Origin: an uncultured Lachnospiraceae bacterium
GTDB lineage: Bacteria > Bacillota > Clostridia > Lachnospirales > Lachnospiraceae
NCBI GenBank assembly: GCA_947567595.1
Contig: CANOMQ010000022.1
Span: 1 to 60,657, forward strand
Length of the DNA stretch: 60,657 nucleotides
Direction: 5' to 3'
Part shown: in pieces, positions 16,827-27,316 of the stretch
How the letters are laid out: every line of letters begins with the position of its first letter
Position numbering within the stretch: position 1 is the first letter of the stretch
The notes under the pieces: model-generated
What the model was told of the DNA's origin: nothing
Database searches by the model: none
Seen by the model: the letters and a program-made list of their open reading frames with translations, nothing else
Position numbers and translations under genes: made by a program

Positions 16827-18923
16827 TTACGGTACCAGCTTCCAGCTATTAATGTCCTTTACATTCCCTGTTATCTCATATTTCTCCGTACCGCTTGATA
16901 ATTCTATTCTTGATATCCGCGTCCTTTCCTCATTTTCTCCAACATCCTCCAGCCCTTTTCCGGAAACGTTCACACCGATTTCCTTTTCAATTGACCGAAC
17001 CATGTCGGCATGGCTGACAGGTGCACTGCTGACGGTCATATCCTCCTGCGTCTGTCCGGGGTATTTTACAAATAAAATCGGGCACTGCTGCTTCACTGTG
17101 GCTCCGTCTTCGGTTTCAACCGCATATGCGGCACCATGATCGGCAGTAACGATAATCATGGACTCATCATACTTGTCCAGTTCCTCAAGCTGCCTAAGAT
17201 ACTCATATACGATTTTCATTGCGCCCTTCGTCTGTGATATATTATCGCCCCAGTGCTCGTCTCGTCTTGGATCATAGTCAATATGCTGAAATTCGTCTGT
17301 CATATTATATGGCGAATGCGCCCCATGCATGTGTATAAACCGGAACGCCCCTTCCTTGTCATTATCAGCTACTGACAAACCGGTTTTGATAAGCCTGTGG
17401 TAAAAAGGCAAATCATCTTCAATATTCGTTATCCGGTCACTCACCGCAAGCAATGCAATATCACTCGTATCATACATATAATAATCTTTTATGATAAACG
17501 GCGCCATTTTATACCGGGAGCACTGTGTCATCAACGCAAATAAATCGCCCATACTGCACGTGCGCTGTATGCCGTCCTCATAATTTGCAATAATATCCTT
17601 CAAGCCTTCCGGCACAAATCTTTTATCTGTATAAATCCCAATATCATACTCTGCATTATCCAAATAGGTCAATAAAATGTCTCCCTGAAACGCGTAGCTT
17701 CTGTACGCTTCCTCTGACTCGTCCCTGCATTCCGTTCCCGTCAGCAGAAAAGGAACACTGTTTCCGGTCGGGTAAAATTCGCTTGTTGCATTTTCATAGT
17801 AAATAAAATCATTGAGCGGCTCAAAAAATTCCGGCTCCTGCTCCATCAACTCGTCACACATGCTCCCCTCAAACTTATCCAGTATGAATACAATAATATT
17901 GTTCTTTTCGTTAACCTCCAGCATTCCATCTGTCGTAAGGGCAAGCTCACTTTTGACCGTGGTATCCCCGGATGAAATAATGATGACTGTCAAAGATACC
18001 AACTGTATCAGGATAATCCATATCGCTACCATATTTACTATTTTTTGCGCCGCACGCTTTTTCAGGCAGCACAGGATAACCGCCGCGATAAGCACAATCC
18101 AAAACGCACAATTAAAAATCTCCTTAAAGCCAAGTACCATGCGCTCCTGCGTTCCGTCCAAAATCTGCATGTTTCCATTCAAAAACATGCCCTGAATGTA
18201 TCCTGCTATCAGTAACGAACCGATAAATGCCGTATATACGGTAAACTGTTCCTTTTCAAGATAAAGCACCATTCCCAGCATCAGTATTGCTGCCGTGATA
18301 GCACCCGCCAATAAAAGCTTTCCAAAAAAATACCAGTATGAGATGGGAAACTCTTCCGCATTATTCAGGTAAAGCTCGTTTGGCGTATAGATTACAACCG
18401 TGACAAGATAAAATGCTGACAAAATAAACGCCCTGAATGCCTTCTCCTTTAGTGCATGTTTGTCCGCATCAGCATTGCTGCCCGTCTTTTTCAACATTAC
18501 CGCCAGTAGTGTGACCGCACATGCCAAAAGATATGCCACACAATAAATTTGGTTGTTCATTTTCCGCGCAAGCAGAACTGCACATGAGCATACAAAAAAG
18601 AATGAGGAATCAAAATACCGCATGACTTCCATTTTCTTTTCCCGAAAGATTATATGCATAAGCAAGGGTGCAGCAATTGCAATTATAACTAACGGAACGC
18701 CGTAGTGAATATATGTTCGTGCTTGTGCGTCCCAAAAGCTTTCCAAAAGATTTTCTCTATGATACCCTAGATACCATTTTACTGCAGACGCGACGAAATA
18801 ATAGGATACAAAGAAAAATGACCACGAATAAAGCCATTCCTTTTTGTCGCGTTCAGATTTTATGACTGCAGATAGGATACTGCATAGGATAAGGACAATT
18901 ATAATCCCCCACTTTAAATCCAT
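16827..18923 (-). CDS. Membrane sulfatase-fold hydrolase or transferase
   Basis: 698 residues. The first ~320 form about nine membrane helices. The C-terminal half has an alkaline-phosphatase/sulfatase fold: the first metal aspartate D349 in IIVFILDKFE, a presumed nucleophile region EFYPTGNSVPFLLTGTE, FIHMHGAHSPY, and the second metal site TADHGAAY near residue 595. Family relatives include LTA synthase-like and phosphoethanolamine transferase-like enzymes that modify envelope glycans or lipids. The exact donor and acceptor cannot be assigned. GGAGG precedes the ATG. The gene lies 40 bp after rsmE, so it may be expressed as the tail of that run. Confidence 0.75.
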   Translation of the reverse strand: MDLKWGIIIVLILCSILSAVIKSERDKKEWLYSWSFFFVSYYFVASAVKWYLGYHRENLLESFWDAQARTYIHYGVPLVIIAIAAPLLMHIIFREKKMEVMRYFDSSFFFVCSCAVLLARKMNNQIYCVAYLLACAVTLLAVMLKKTGSNADADKHALKEKAFRAFILSAFYLVTVVIYTPNELYLNNAEEFPISYWYFFGKLLLAGAITAAILMLGMVLYLEKEQFTVYTAFIGSLLIAGYIQGMFLNGNMQILDGTQERMVLGFKEIFNCAFWIVLIAAVILCCLKKRAAQKIVNMVAIWIILIQLVSLTVIIISSGDTTVKSELALTTDGMLEVNEKNNIIVFILDKFEGSMCDELMEQEPEFFEPLNDFIYYENATSEFYPTGNSVPFLLTGTECRDESEEAYRSYAFQGDILLTYLDNAEYDIGIYTDKRFVPEGLKDIIANYEDGIQRTCSMGDLFALMTQCSRYKMAPFIIKDYYMYDTSDIALLAVSDRITNIEDDLPFYHRLIKTGLSVADNDKEGAFRFIHMHGAHSPYNMTDEFQHIDYDPRRDEHWGDNISQTKGAMKIVYEYLRQLEELDKYDESMIIVTADHGAAYAVETEDGATVKQQCPILFVKYPGQTQEDMTVSSAPVSHADMVRSIEKEIGVNVSGKGLEDVGENEERTRISRIELSSGTEKYEITGNVKDINSWKLVP

Positions 18924-18963
18924 TTTTAACTTCCTCCTTGTTTTGATTTATCTGATATACCTT

Positions 18964-19722
18964 TCACTCCTCCAACTGGTACATCACCCACGCCATGACC
19001 GTCATGCCCGCTGTTTCCGTGCGCAGAATGCGTTTTCCAAGCGTGATGGGTTTCATGCCGCGTGCGATTGCCGCGTCAATTTCGTCCTGCTCGAACCCGC
19101 CCTCAGGACCGATGAAAACGGCAATGCACTGTCCGGGCTGCAGGCTTTCCATGATTTTTTTCGTTCCTGCCATTCCCGACGCCTCGCTTAGCATGTTTTC
19201 CATTTCATAGGGTACAAGCTTTACGTCCATGTCGTCCGCGTACTCTAATGCCTGTTTGAAGGTCATCATCTGATGGATTTGCGGAATGACGGCGCGCTTG
19301 CTCTGCTTTGCCGCGGCCTCCGCAATGCCCTGCCATCTTGCGATTTTTGATTTCGCTTTTTTTTCATCAAGCTTTACAACACAGCGTTTCATGGCAACGG
19401 GAATGATTTCAAATACGCCGAGTTCTACCGTTTTCTGAATGATAATCTCCATCTTGTCGCCTTTTGGCAGACCTTGGAACAGATACACCTTTGCCGGAAG
19501 CTCCACGCCGTCCTCCTTGATAAAGCGCAGTCTGCATACGACCTGCGTTTCTGTGATTTCCTCTATTCCACAGCGGTAATCCTTGCCGTCGATACCATTG
19601 CTGACGCTGATTTCATCGCCGGTTTTTAAGCGGATTACGTTTTTAATATGATTGACATCGTCGCCTGTAATTATGACGCTTGTGTCATAAATTTGGCTTG
19701 GGGGTACAAAAAAATGGTACAT
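18964..19722 (-). CDS. rsmE: 16S rRNA (uracil1498-N3)-methyltransferase RsmE
   Basis: 252 residues from the ATG beginning MYHFFVPPSQ. A longer frame reaches back into the Nudix gene and is rejected. It has an N-terminal PUA-like part and a C-terminal SPOUT methyltransferase domain with the knot signature IGPEGGFEQDEIDAA and TLGKRILRTETAGM. It methylates U1498 of 16S rRNA using SAM. In many Firmicutes it directly follows prmA in the dnaK cluster. Here two Nudix genes, an acetyltransferase and an Rpn nuclease lie between them. Confidence 0.93.
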   Translation of the reverse strand: MYHFFVPPSQIYDTSVIITGDDVNHIKNVIRLKTGDEISVSNGIDGKDYRCGIEEITETQVVCRLRFIKEDGVELPAKVYLFQGLPKGDKMEIIIQKTVELGVFEIIPVAMKRCVVKLDEKKAKSKIARWQGIAEAAAKQSKRAVIPQIHQMMTFKQALEYADDMDVKLVPYEMENMLSEASGMAGTKKIMESLQPGQCIAVFIGPEGGFEQDEIDAAIARGMKPITLGKRILRTETAGMTVMAWVMYQLEE

Positions 19723-19763
19723 AATGAGCGCCCTTTCTTTATTATCAATTATCGTTTCAAATA

Positions 19764-20195
19764 TTATGCCGACAGTCTCCTTTGCACTTCGGAAATCAAT
19801 AGCGGTTGTATCTGCGGATAGGTCCATTTATCCGGTAACGCGTCAAGCAGCAAAACCGCCTCTATCTCGCTATGTAATCCCTTTTCAAACGCACTGATTT
19901 CCGCATAGTAAAGCATTCCGAACCTTTCCTCACCTGTTTCATTTGCCCTCGTTTTTCCGGTCACGGAGTAGACGCATATCGGTTTCATATCAAACGCAGT
20001 GGCACCTGTTTCCTCATACAGCTCCCGCTCCGCCGCCTGTAAAATCGTCTCACCCATCTCCCGATGACCGCCGGGAACCTCATACGTGTCACGTTCCTTG
20101 TGCTTGCAAAATACCCATTTGCCGTTTGATTTAGAAACAATCACGGCAAATTTCAGCAGGGCGTCGTCTATGCTTTCATAAAAATTTACATACAT
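19764..20195 (-). CDS. Nudix hydrolase
   Basis: 143 residues with a full Nudix box from G43 to about A65 (GGHREMGETI, then RELYEETG), so it should cleave a nucleoside diphosphate derivative with Mg2+ as cofactor. Start at MYVNFYESID; the preceding Nudix gene ends 15 bp upstream. The substrate is not predictable from sequence. It is co-oriented with rsmE and follows a second Nudix gene, which suggests a small housekeeping or repair operon. Confidence 0.85.
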   Translation of the reverse strand: MYVNFYESIDDALLKFAVIVSKSNGKWVFCKHKERDTYEVPGGHREMGETILQAAERELYEETGATAFDMKPICVYSVTGKTRANETGEERFGMLYYAEISAFEKGLHSEIEAVLLLDALPDKWTYPQIQPLLISEVQRRLSA

Positions 20196-20210
20196 ATTAT
20201 ATCCTCCAAC

Positions 20211-20708
20211 TTAGGACTGTTCGGAAGCGATTACGGTTTTCACCAACTGCCACCCGATACTTCCCTCCCGCAGCAGGCTTAACGCATTCTCAAATTTTAC
20301 CCATTCCGCAGAGTCAACTTCACCGGACAGTTTAAAATCAGTTTTTTTCACGACAGCCTTATATCCTAACATCAGCATTTCTTTTTTCTCATACGGATAA
20401 CTTTTGACAAACTGCACAGCTTCTACATCAAATCCAAGCTCCTCTTTGATTTCACGGACAACGGTTTCTTCCGCCGCTTCGCCAATTTTCATCATTCCGG
20501 CTACACATACATATTTCGTTTTTGACACATAATTTTGCCGCAGCAGCGCAACCTCGTTTTGTTCGTTTACAACAGCAGCAATAATGCTCGTTTGAAACAT
20601 ATCCCATAGCGGTATGTTACATTTTTCACAAAAAGGAATTACCCCTTCATCACCGATTTCCTTTTTTCCTAACTGGCTTCCACAATGTGGACAATATGTA
20701 AAATGCAT
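20211..20708 (-). CDS. Zinc-ribbon Nudix hydrolase (NudC-like)
   Basis: 165 residues. An N-terminal zinc ribbon (C6, C9, C27, C30) precedes a Nudix domain whose box begins GMMKIGEAAEETVVREIKEE. This zinc-ribbon plus Nudix order is that of NudC-type NAD/NADH pyrophosphatases and related small Firmicute proteins. The protein is shorter than E. coli NudC because the N-terminal domain is missing. Substrate is uncertain. It ends 15 bp before the next Nudix gene. Confidence 0.83.
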   Translation of the reverse strand: MHFTYCPHCGSQLGKKEIGDEGVIPFCEKCNIPLWDMFQTSIIAAVVNEQNEVALLRQNYVSKTKYVCVAGMMKIGEAAEETVVREIKEELGFDVEAVQFVKSYPYEKKEMLMLGYKAVVKKTDFKLSGEVDSAEWVKFENALSLLREGSIGWQLVKTVIASEQS

Positions 20709-20722
20709 TTTATTACCCTCTC

Positions 20723-21238
20723 CTACTCTGTATCTTCCTTTACCAGCGCATACATCTTCATATCCAACACCCGACCGTTTTTGACGGCATTGCTCCGAAG
20801 GAGTCCCTCAAACGTAAACCCTGCCTTTTCAAGCACACGGCAGGACGCCGTATTGTGACTGAACGGTTCCGCAAAAATCCGGATAATGTCCGTATGCTCA
20901 AATATATACTGACACGTCTGCCTCACCGCGCTCGTCATAGTTCCCTGCCCCCAATACGGTTCACCGATATAATACCCCATTTCAGCCGTACGGAAATGGA
21001 TATTCTCACACCGGAAAACGCCGATACTGCCAACTGCTTTATCATCAACCGTAATCGCAAACGCAAACGTCTTCTCCAAATCCGCCGCAAGCATTGCGCC
21101 AATAAATTCCTCCGCGTCCTTCACCGTATATGGAAACGGCAGACCGTCGCGCAAGTTGTCCATAATCTTTTGATTATTTAACAGCTTTGCCAAATCCCCG
21201 GCGTCACTTAACCGCCACTGTCTGATAGCACAATCCAT
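20723..21238 (-). CDS. GNAT N-acetyltransferase (RimJ/RimL type)
   Basis: 171 residues from the ATG preceded by GAGGAGGAG; an earlier in-frame ATG lacks such a site. The fold is the GNAT acetyl-CoA binding type, with the RimJ/L pattern AEMGYYIGEPYWGQGTMTSA, then NTASCRVLEKAGFTFEGLLR. It would transfer an acetyl group to an amine of a protein or small molecule. It lies 15 bp before the Nudix genes and is the first of that run. Confidence 0.88.
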   Translation of the reverse strand: MDCAIRQWRLSDAGDLAKLLNNQKIMDNLRDGLPFPYTVKDAEEFIGAMLAADLEKTFAFAITVDDKAVGSIGVFRCENIHFRTAEMGYYIGEPYWGQGTMTSAVRQTCQYIFEHTDIIRIFAEPFSHNTASCRVLEKAGFTFEGLLRSNAVKNGRVLDMKMYALVKEDTE

Positions 21239-21251
21239 CACAAACTCCTCC

Positions 21252-21353
21252 TCACTCACAATCCGCAAACGCTGCCGCCCACTCGCCATATTCCTTGCCA
21301 AGAATAAGCTCATAATCCGCCACAAGCTCCTGCCGCGTTGTCTAGTCTGCCAT
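21252..21353 (-). pseudogene. Short interrupted reading frame before the acetyltransferase
   Basis: A frame starting ATGGCAGAC meets TAG at codon 4 and then stays open for 29 codons, reading TTRQELVADYELILGKEY and on to a TGA just before the acetyltransferase ribosome-binding site. The protein-like composition after the stop suggests a gene remnant, or a short gene inactivated by one base. I do not recognise the family. Confidence 0.3.
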
Positions 21354-21375
21354 TATTTCTCTCGTAGATGGGTAC

Positions 21376-21405
21376 ATTATAGCACACCTCCTGCCGTCTT
21401 GTCGA
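21376..21405 (-). promoter_or_regulatory. Sigma-A-type promoter of the acetyltransferase-Nudix-rsmE run
   Basis: TCGACA (-35), 18-bp spacer and a perfect TATAAT (-10), reading toward the acetyltransferase. It drives a transcript with a leader of about 130 nt that contains the interrupted short frame. Confidence 0.5.
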
Positions 21406-21472
21406 ACATTTATTTTGTATCAGAAAACCTAACAGATAACACACTTTTTCTGCAAAATGTCAAAATCCGCAC

Positions 21473-21501
21473 TTGTTTACATAACAAATATGTGTTACAA
21501 T
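21473..21501 (+). promoter_or_regulatory. Sigma-A-type promoter of the Rpn nuclease gene
   Basis: TTGTTT, 17-bp spacer, TACAAT, located 80 bp before the gene's ATG. It is divergent from the promoter of the acetyltransferase run. The rest of the 21254-21581 gap is AT-rich, with no other recognisable feature. Confidence 0.5.
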
Positions 21502-21581
21502 CATTCCGTTACAGACAAATCAAATCTTACAATTCTTTTTCGTCTTAACAATCTATATTTCACAAAGGAAAGGAACACTTC

Positions 21582-22397
21582 ATGGAAAATCTTCAACAAA
21601 CGACACAACAAAAAACATTTCACAATGCCACCGGCAAAATCGACTACCCTTTGACAAACGACTATATGTTTCGGGCAGTTCTGCAGAAAAACCAAAAAGT
21701 CCTAAAGGGACTTATCGCCGCACTTCTTCATCTCAATTCCCAAGACATCCAATCCGCAGACATTCTCAATCCAATTGTACTCGGTGAATTTATTGACGAT
21801 AAAACATTCGTTCTCGACGTCAAGGTCATGCTGGACAATTCCGCCATCATCAACCTCGAAATGCAGGTTTTGAAGCAGGACTTCTGGAGCAACCGTTCTC
21901 TCTCCTATCTTTGCGGCATTTTCAATAACCTCGAAAAAGGAGAGGAAGTATATCCCGAATTTTATGCGTCAAACAAAATGATGAATATTAAAAATCACTA
22001 TATTTATAATGACAACTTCACCCTAAATGTGCTAGACTTAAATCAGATAGCACTGGCAACCGAAGAGGATAAAGCCTTCAAAATTGATTATTGGGCACAG
22101 CTCTTTAAAGCAAAAACGTGGGAGGATTTCAAGATGTTAGCAAAGACAGACGATGTTTTTGAGGAAACCTGTGAGACGGTTTACAACTTAAATCAGGACA
22201 GAGCCGTTCGCTATTGGTGCGAAGCACGCGAAGAAGGGGAACGTATCCTGCGCACTTACCAAAATATCCAAAAGCGGGACAAAGCAGAGCTTGCCAAAAA
22301 GAATGCGGAAATTGCACAGCTCCAATCCATGATAAGCGAAATGCGCTCCGAAATTTCCGAATTAAAAACACAATTGGAAAACACGAAAAATTCATAA
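21582..22397 (+). CDS. Rpn-family PD-(D/E)XK nuclease / putative transposase
   Basis: 271 residues. The N-terminal two thirds match the Rpn/YhgA-like PD-(D/E)XK family: LTNDYMFRAVL (25-35), catalytic D79 in FVLDVKV, and E93-Q95 in NLEMQ. The C-terminal ~55 residues form a coiled coil rich in E, K and Q (AELAKKNAEIAQLQSM). Rpn proteins cut DNA and promote recombination in E. coli; many are relics of mobile elements. This gene is the only plus-strand gene in the run from 5.7 to 29 kb and splits the usual prmA-rsmE arrangement. AAGGAAAGG precedes the ATG. Confidence 0.85.
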   Translation: MENLQQTTQQKTFHNATGKIDYPLTNDYMFRAVLQKNQKVLKGLIAALLHLNSQDIQSADILNPIVLGEFIDDKTFVLDVKVMLDNSAIINLEMQVLKQDFWSNRSLSYLCGIFNNLEKGEEVYPEFYASNKMMNIKNHYIYNDNFTLNVLDLNQIALATEEDKAFKIDYWAQLFKAKTWEDFKMLAKTDDVFEETCETVYNLNQDRAVRYWCEAREEGERILRTYQNIQKRDKAELAKKNAEIAQLQSMISEMRSEISELKTQLENTKNS

Positions 22398-22406
22398 TCA
22401 AATTAC

Positions 22407-22446
22407 AAAAATAGGACATCACAATCTGATATGATGTCCTATTTTT
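22407..22446. terminator. Bidirectional intrinsic terminator
   Basis: A perfect 15-bp inverted repeat (AAAAATAGGACATCA and its complement) with a 10-base loop gives a GC-containing stem and a U-run on both strands. It serves the Rpn gene on the plus strand and prmA on the minus strand. Confidence 0.9.
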
Positions 22447-22461
22447 CTCTCTAATCTGCAA

Positions 22462-23430
22462 CTACCCTCGTTTCCGCGCCGTCACACTCACCCACTCGCC
22501 CTGATACGTCACCGCAATCACCTCAAGCCCCGCCTGTTCCACCGCGTCACGCACAACCTGCTCCTTATTGTCAATAATACCGGACGTAATATAAACCCCG
22601 CCGGGTTTTAACTGGTTGACAATCACAGGCGTCAGCGGCACCAGCACATCGGCAAGGATATTTGCGACAACAATGTCATACTGCCCATATCCGACCTTAT
22701 CCTGCACTGCCTTATCCGTAATGAGATTGCCAATCATCATTTCAAACCGCTCCGGTGCAATATTGTTTGCCTTCATGTTCTCCCGCACAGCCTCCACGGC
22801 ACACGGGTCCAAATCCGTCCCCACAGCGCTTTCAATGCCATACATCAAAGAGACAATCGCCAAAATCCCACTGCCCGTTCCCACGTCAAGCAGCCTCGTC
22901 TTTGGTGTGATATGCTTTTTCAACTGCCTGATACAAAGCTGCGTCGTCTCATGCATTCCCGTGCCAAACGCCGTTCCGGGGTCAATATGAAGGATTTTCT
23001 TATCCTTATCCTCCGGCTTAACCTCCTCCCACGACGGAATGACCAGCAAATCGTCAATATAAAACTGGTGAAAAAACTGCTTCCAGTTATTAATCCAGTC
23101 TATGTCCTCCGTCTCCGACACCATGACCGAGCCCTCGCCCACGTCCATGAAATTGCGCAGACCGTCCAGCTCCTGCTTTATTTTCGCAGTCATTTCATCG
23201 CTGTCAACCGGGTTTTCCGCACTGTCCTCCACAAAAAAACTCAGATACGCAATCCCGTCGTCCTCCGGTCCATCGGGCAGTATATCAACAAACATCTGTT
23301 CTTTTTCCAATGGCGTCAGCGGCACCTTGTCCTCAATCTGCGCTCCCTCCAAGCCAATATCATAAAGCGTGCTGATAATAATATCCTCCGCGTCCGTAAT
23401 CGTCTTAACCGTAAATTTTTTCCATTTCAT
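22462..23430 (-). CDS. prmA: Ribosomal protein L11 methyltransferase
   Basis: 322 residues from the ATG at 23430, with GGAGGG upstream. It is a class I SAM methyltransferase with motif I LLDVGTGSGILAI, the acidic TDLDPCAVEAV and the NPPY-like VVANILADVLVPL typical of PrmA. It trimethylates L11. Its place directly after dnaJ is standard in Firmicutes. A strong terminator lies between dnaJ and prmA, so prmA may have its own promoter or depend on read-through. Confidence 0.94.
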   Translation of the reverse strand: MKWKKFTVKTITDAEDIIISTLYDIGLEGAQIEDKVPLTPLEKEQMFVDILPDGPEDDGIAYLSFFVEDSAENPVDSDEMTAKIKQELDGLRNFMDVGEGSVMVSETEDIDWINNWKQFFHQFYIDDLLVIPSWEEVKPEDKDKKILHIDPGTAFGTGMHETTQLCIRQLKKHITPKTRLLDVGTGSGILAIVSLMYGIESAVGTDLDPCAVEAVRENMKANNIAPERFEMMIGNLITDKAVQDKVGYGQYDIVVANILADVLVPLTPVIVNQLKPGGVYITSGIIDNKEQVVRDAVEQAGLEVIAVTYQGEWVSVTARKRG

Positions 23431-23468
23431 CTGCAATCACCCTCCACCTTTATCAAAAACTACACGAC

Positions 23469-23520
23469 AAAAAACTTCCGTATCATACGATATTCCAAAA
23501 ATATCATACCATACGGAAGT
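23469..23520 (-). terminator. Intrinsic terminator after dnaJ
   Basis: ACTTCCGTAT pairs with ATACGGAAGT around a 27-base loop that can itself pair (GATATT/AATATC), followed by a U-run on the minus strand. It ends the hrcA-grpE-dnaK-dnaJ operon. Confidence 0.8.
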
Positions 23521-23528
23521 CCAAATTG

Positions 23529-24701
23529 CTATTTAAAAAACCCTTTGCGCTTCTTTTCCTTCTTCTCTTTCTCGTCGTTTGACTCATTGCTTTCCATATT
23601 TTTGACAGCCTCCAAGCTGTTTCCCGTCTCATGGTCAAACTTACGAAGCAGCTCCTTCGCCTCGCTCGAAAGCTTCTCAGGAACCTGCACGACAAGCGTT
23701 ACATAGTGGTCGCCGCGCACGTCCTTATTGCGGAGTGAAGGAACGCCCTTTCCGCGCAATCTGACACGCGTGTCAGTTTGTGTACCCGCCTTCACGTCAT
23801 ACACAACCTTGCCGTCCACCGTATCAATCAGCACCTCGCCGCCAAGCGTCGCCACCGCAAAGGAAACGGGAACCGTTGAGAATATGTTCATATCCTGCCG
23901 CTGGAAAATCGGGTGCCTGTCAACCACAACCTCCACCAGCAAATCGCCGCGCGGTCCGCCGTTGACACCCGGCTCGCCCTTATCCCTGATACGCACGCTC
24001 TGCCCGTTGTCGATACCTGCGGGAATGGACACCTGTATCTTTTTCCTGCCTGAAATATATCCGCTTCCGCCACAGTCAGGGCATTTATCCTTAATCGTTT
24101 TTCCGGTACCGCCGCAGTCAGGACACGTCTGCGAATTCTGAATGGTGCCAAACGGTGTCTGACGCCTTGTCACCACCTGACCGCGCCCGCCGCAGCGATG
24201 GCACGTCTCCGGTGACGTCCCGGGCTTTGCGCCGCTTCCGTTACAAGTCTTACACGTATCCTTGAGATTTAAATCAAGCTCCTTTTCCACGCCAAACACA
24301 GCCTCGGAAAACGTGATGCGCACACTGGTACGCAAATTCGCGCCCCGCATTGGACCATTGCTTGAGCGACGGCTGCCGCCGCCAAAAAAGTCGCCAAAAA
24401 TATCCCCGAAAATGTCAGAGAAATCCGCGCCGCCAAAATCAAATCCGCCAAAACCGCCTGCGCCGCCGCCCTCAAACGCGGCATGACCAAACTGGTCATA
24501 CTGACGCCGCTTGTCAGGATCACTCAGCACCGCATAAGCCTCCGACGCTTCCTTGAATTTTTTCTCAGCGTCCGCGTCACCCGGATTCATATCGGGGTGA
24601 TACTTCTTGGCAAGCTGCCTGTATGCTTTTTTAATCGAAGCGTCGTCGGCGCCGCGCTCGACGCCCAACACTTCATAGTAATCTCTTTTCTGCTCCGCCA
24701 T
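23529..24701 (-). CDS. dnaJ: Chaperone DnaJ
   Basis: 390 residues, full length. It has a J domain with HPD at 35-37, a Gly/Phe linker ([14 protein letters not shown]), and four CxxCxGxG zinc motifs ([32 protein letters not shown]). The C-terminal substrate-binding domains end in a lysine/glutamate-rich tail. It stimulates DnaK ATPase and delivers unfolded proteins. It lies 6 bp after dnaK. The coding sequence contains a second exact copy of the palindrome seen at 9722-9735. Confidence 0.98.
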   Translation of the reverse strand: MAEQKRDYYEVLGVERGADDASIKKAYRQLAKKYHPDMNPGDADAEKKFKEASEAYAVLSDPDKRRQYDQFGHAAFEGGGAGGFGGFDFGGADFSDIFGDIFGDFFGGGSRRSSNGPMRGANLRTSVRITFSEAVFGVEKELDLNLKDTCKTCNGSGAKPGTSPETCHRCGGRGQVVTRRQTPFGTIQNSQTCPDCGGTGKTIKDKCPDCGGSGYISGRKKIQVSIPAGIDNGQSVRIRDKGEPGVNGGPRGDLLVEVVVDRHPIFQRQDMNIFSTVPVSFAVATLGGEVLIDTVDGKVVYDVKAGTQTDTRVRLRGKGVPSLRNKDVRGDHYVTLVVQVPEKLSSEAKELLRKFDHETGNSLEAVKNMESNESNDEKEKKEKKRKGFFK

Positions 24702-24707
24702 ATCAGA

Positions 24708-26603
<1,896 letters not shown>

Positions 26604-26665
26604 TTAAAATCGTTTAAATTGTTCTTTCTATAATAAATCTATCTAAATAAATATGAAAAATGAAA

Positions 26666-27304
26666 TTATTCCACAACCGCTACCATGCTGTGACGCACGA
26701 CGCTGTCGCGGTACGTGTAACCCTTTTGAAGCTCCTGTGCGATAACGCCTGACTCATATTCCTCGCTTGCCACCTGCATGACCGCATTGTGCAACTCGGG
26801 ATTAAACGCACAGCCAACCGCCTCAATCGGCTTTACCTCAAGCTTTTCAAGCTCCGTGATAAGCTGCTTGTAGACCATGTTCATGCCTTCCGCAAACGGT
26901 TCCTTCAGCTCCTCCTCGGAAAGACCCGCAAGTCCCCGCTCGAAGTTGTCTACCACCGGCAGGATTTTCTCAACCACGCTCTTTGCACCCGTCTCAAACA
27001 TTGCCGCTTTTTCCTTTTCGGAACGCTTGCGGAAATTGTCGAACTCCGCCATCTGACGCTTTACCCGGTCCTCAAGCTCATCGACCTTTTCCTGTAGCTT
27101 ATTGGGCTTTTTCTCCTTTCCCAAAAGCGTTTTCTTCTTTCCCTTTTTCTCATTCGGCTCCGCGTCCTGTGCCGCGTCTTCCTCCAAAGCGGCGTCCTGC
27201 TGCGGATTTTCCTCCTCCGAGGCTTCCTCCCCCGAAACAGGCTCCTCCAAATCCCCATTTTCCAAATCGTTTCGTTTGTCTAAATCCTTCTCTTCCACGC
27301 TCAA
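26666..27304 (-). CDS. grpE: Nucleotide exchange factor GrpE
   Basis: 212 residues. The first ~75 residues are acidic and disordered. A long coiled coil follows (LQEKVDELEDRVKRQMAEFD, then NFRKRSEKEK). The C-terminal beta domain has the signature VGCAFNPELHNAVMQV. It releases ADP from DnaK. It lies 12 bp after hrcA. The N-terminal acidic extension is longer than in E. coli GrpE but common in Clostridia. Confidence 0.96.
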   Translation of the reverse strand: MSVEEKDLDKRNDLENGDLEEPVSGEEASEEENPQQDAALEEDAAQDAEPNEKKGKKKTLLGKEKKPNKLQEKVDELEDRVKRQMAEFDNFRKRSEKEKAAMFETGAKSVVEKILPVVDNFERGLAGLSEEELKEPFAEGMNMVYKQLITELEKLEVKPIEAVGCAFNPELHNAVMQVASEEYESGVIAQELQKGYTYRDSVVRHSMVAVVE

Positions 27305-27316
27305 TCGTCGTCCTTT

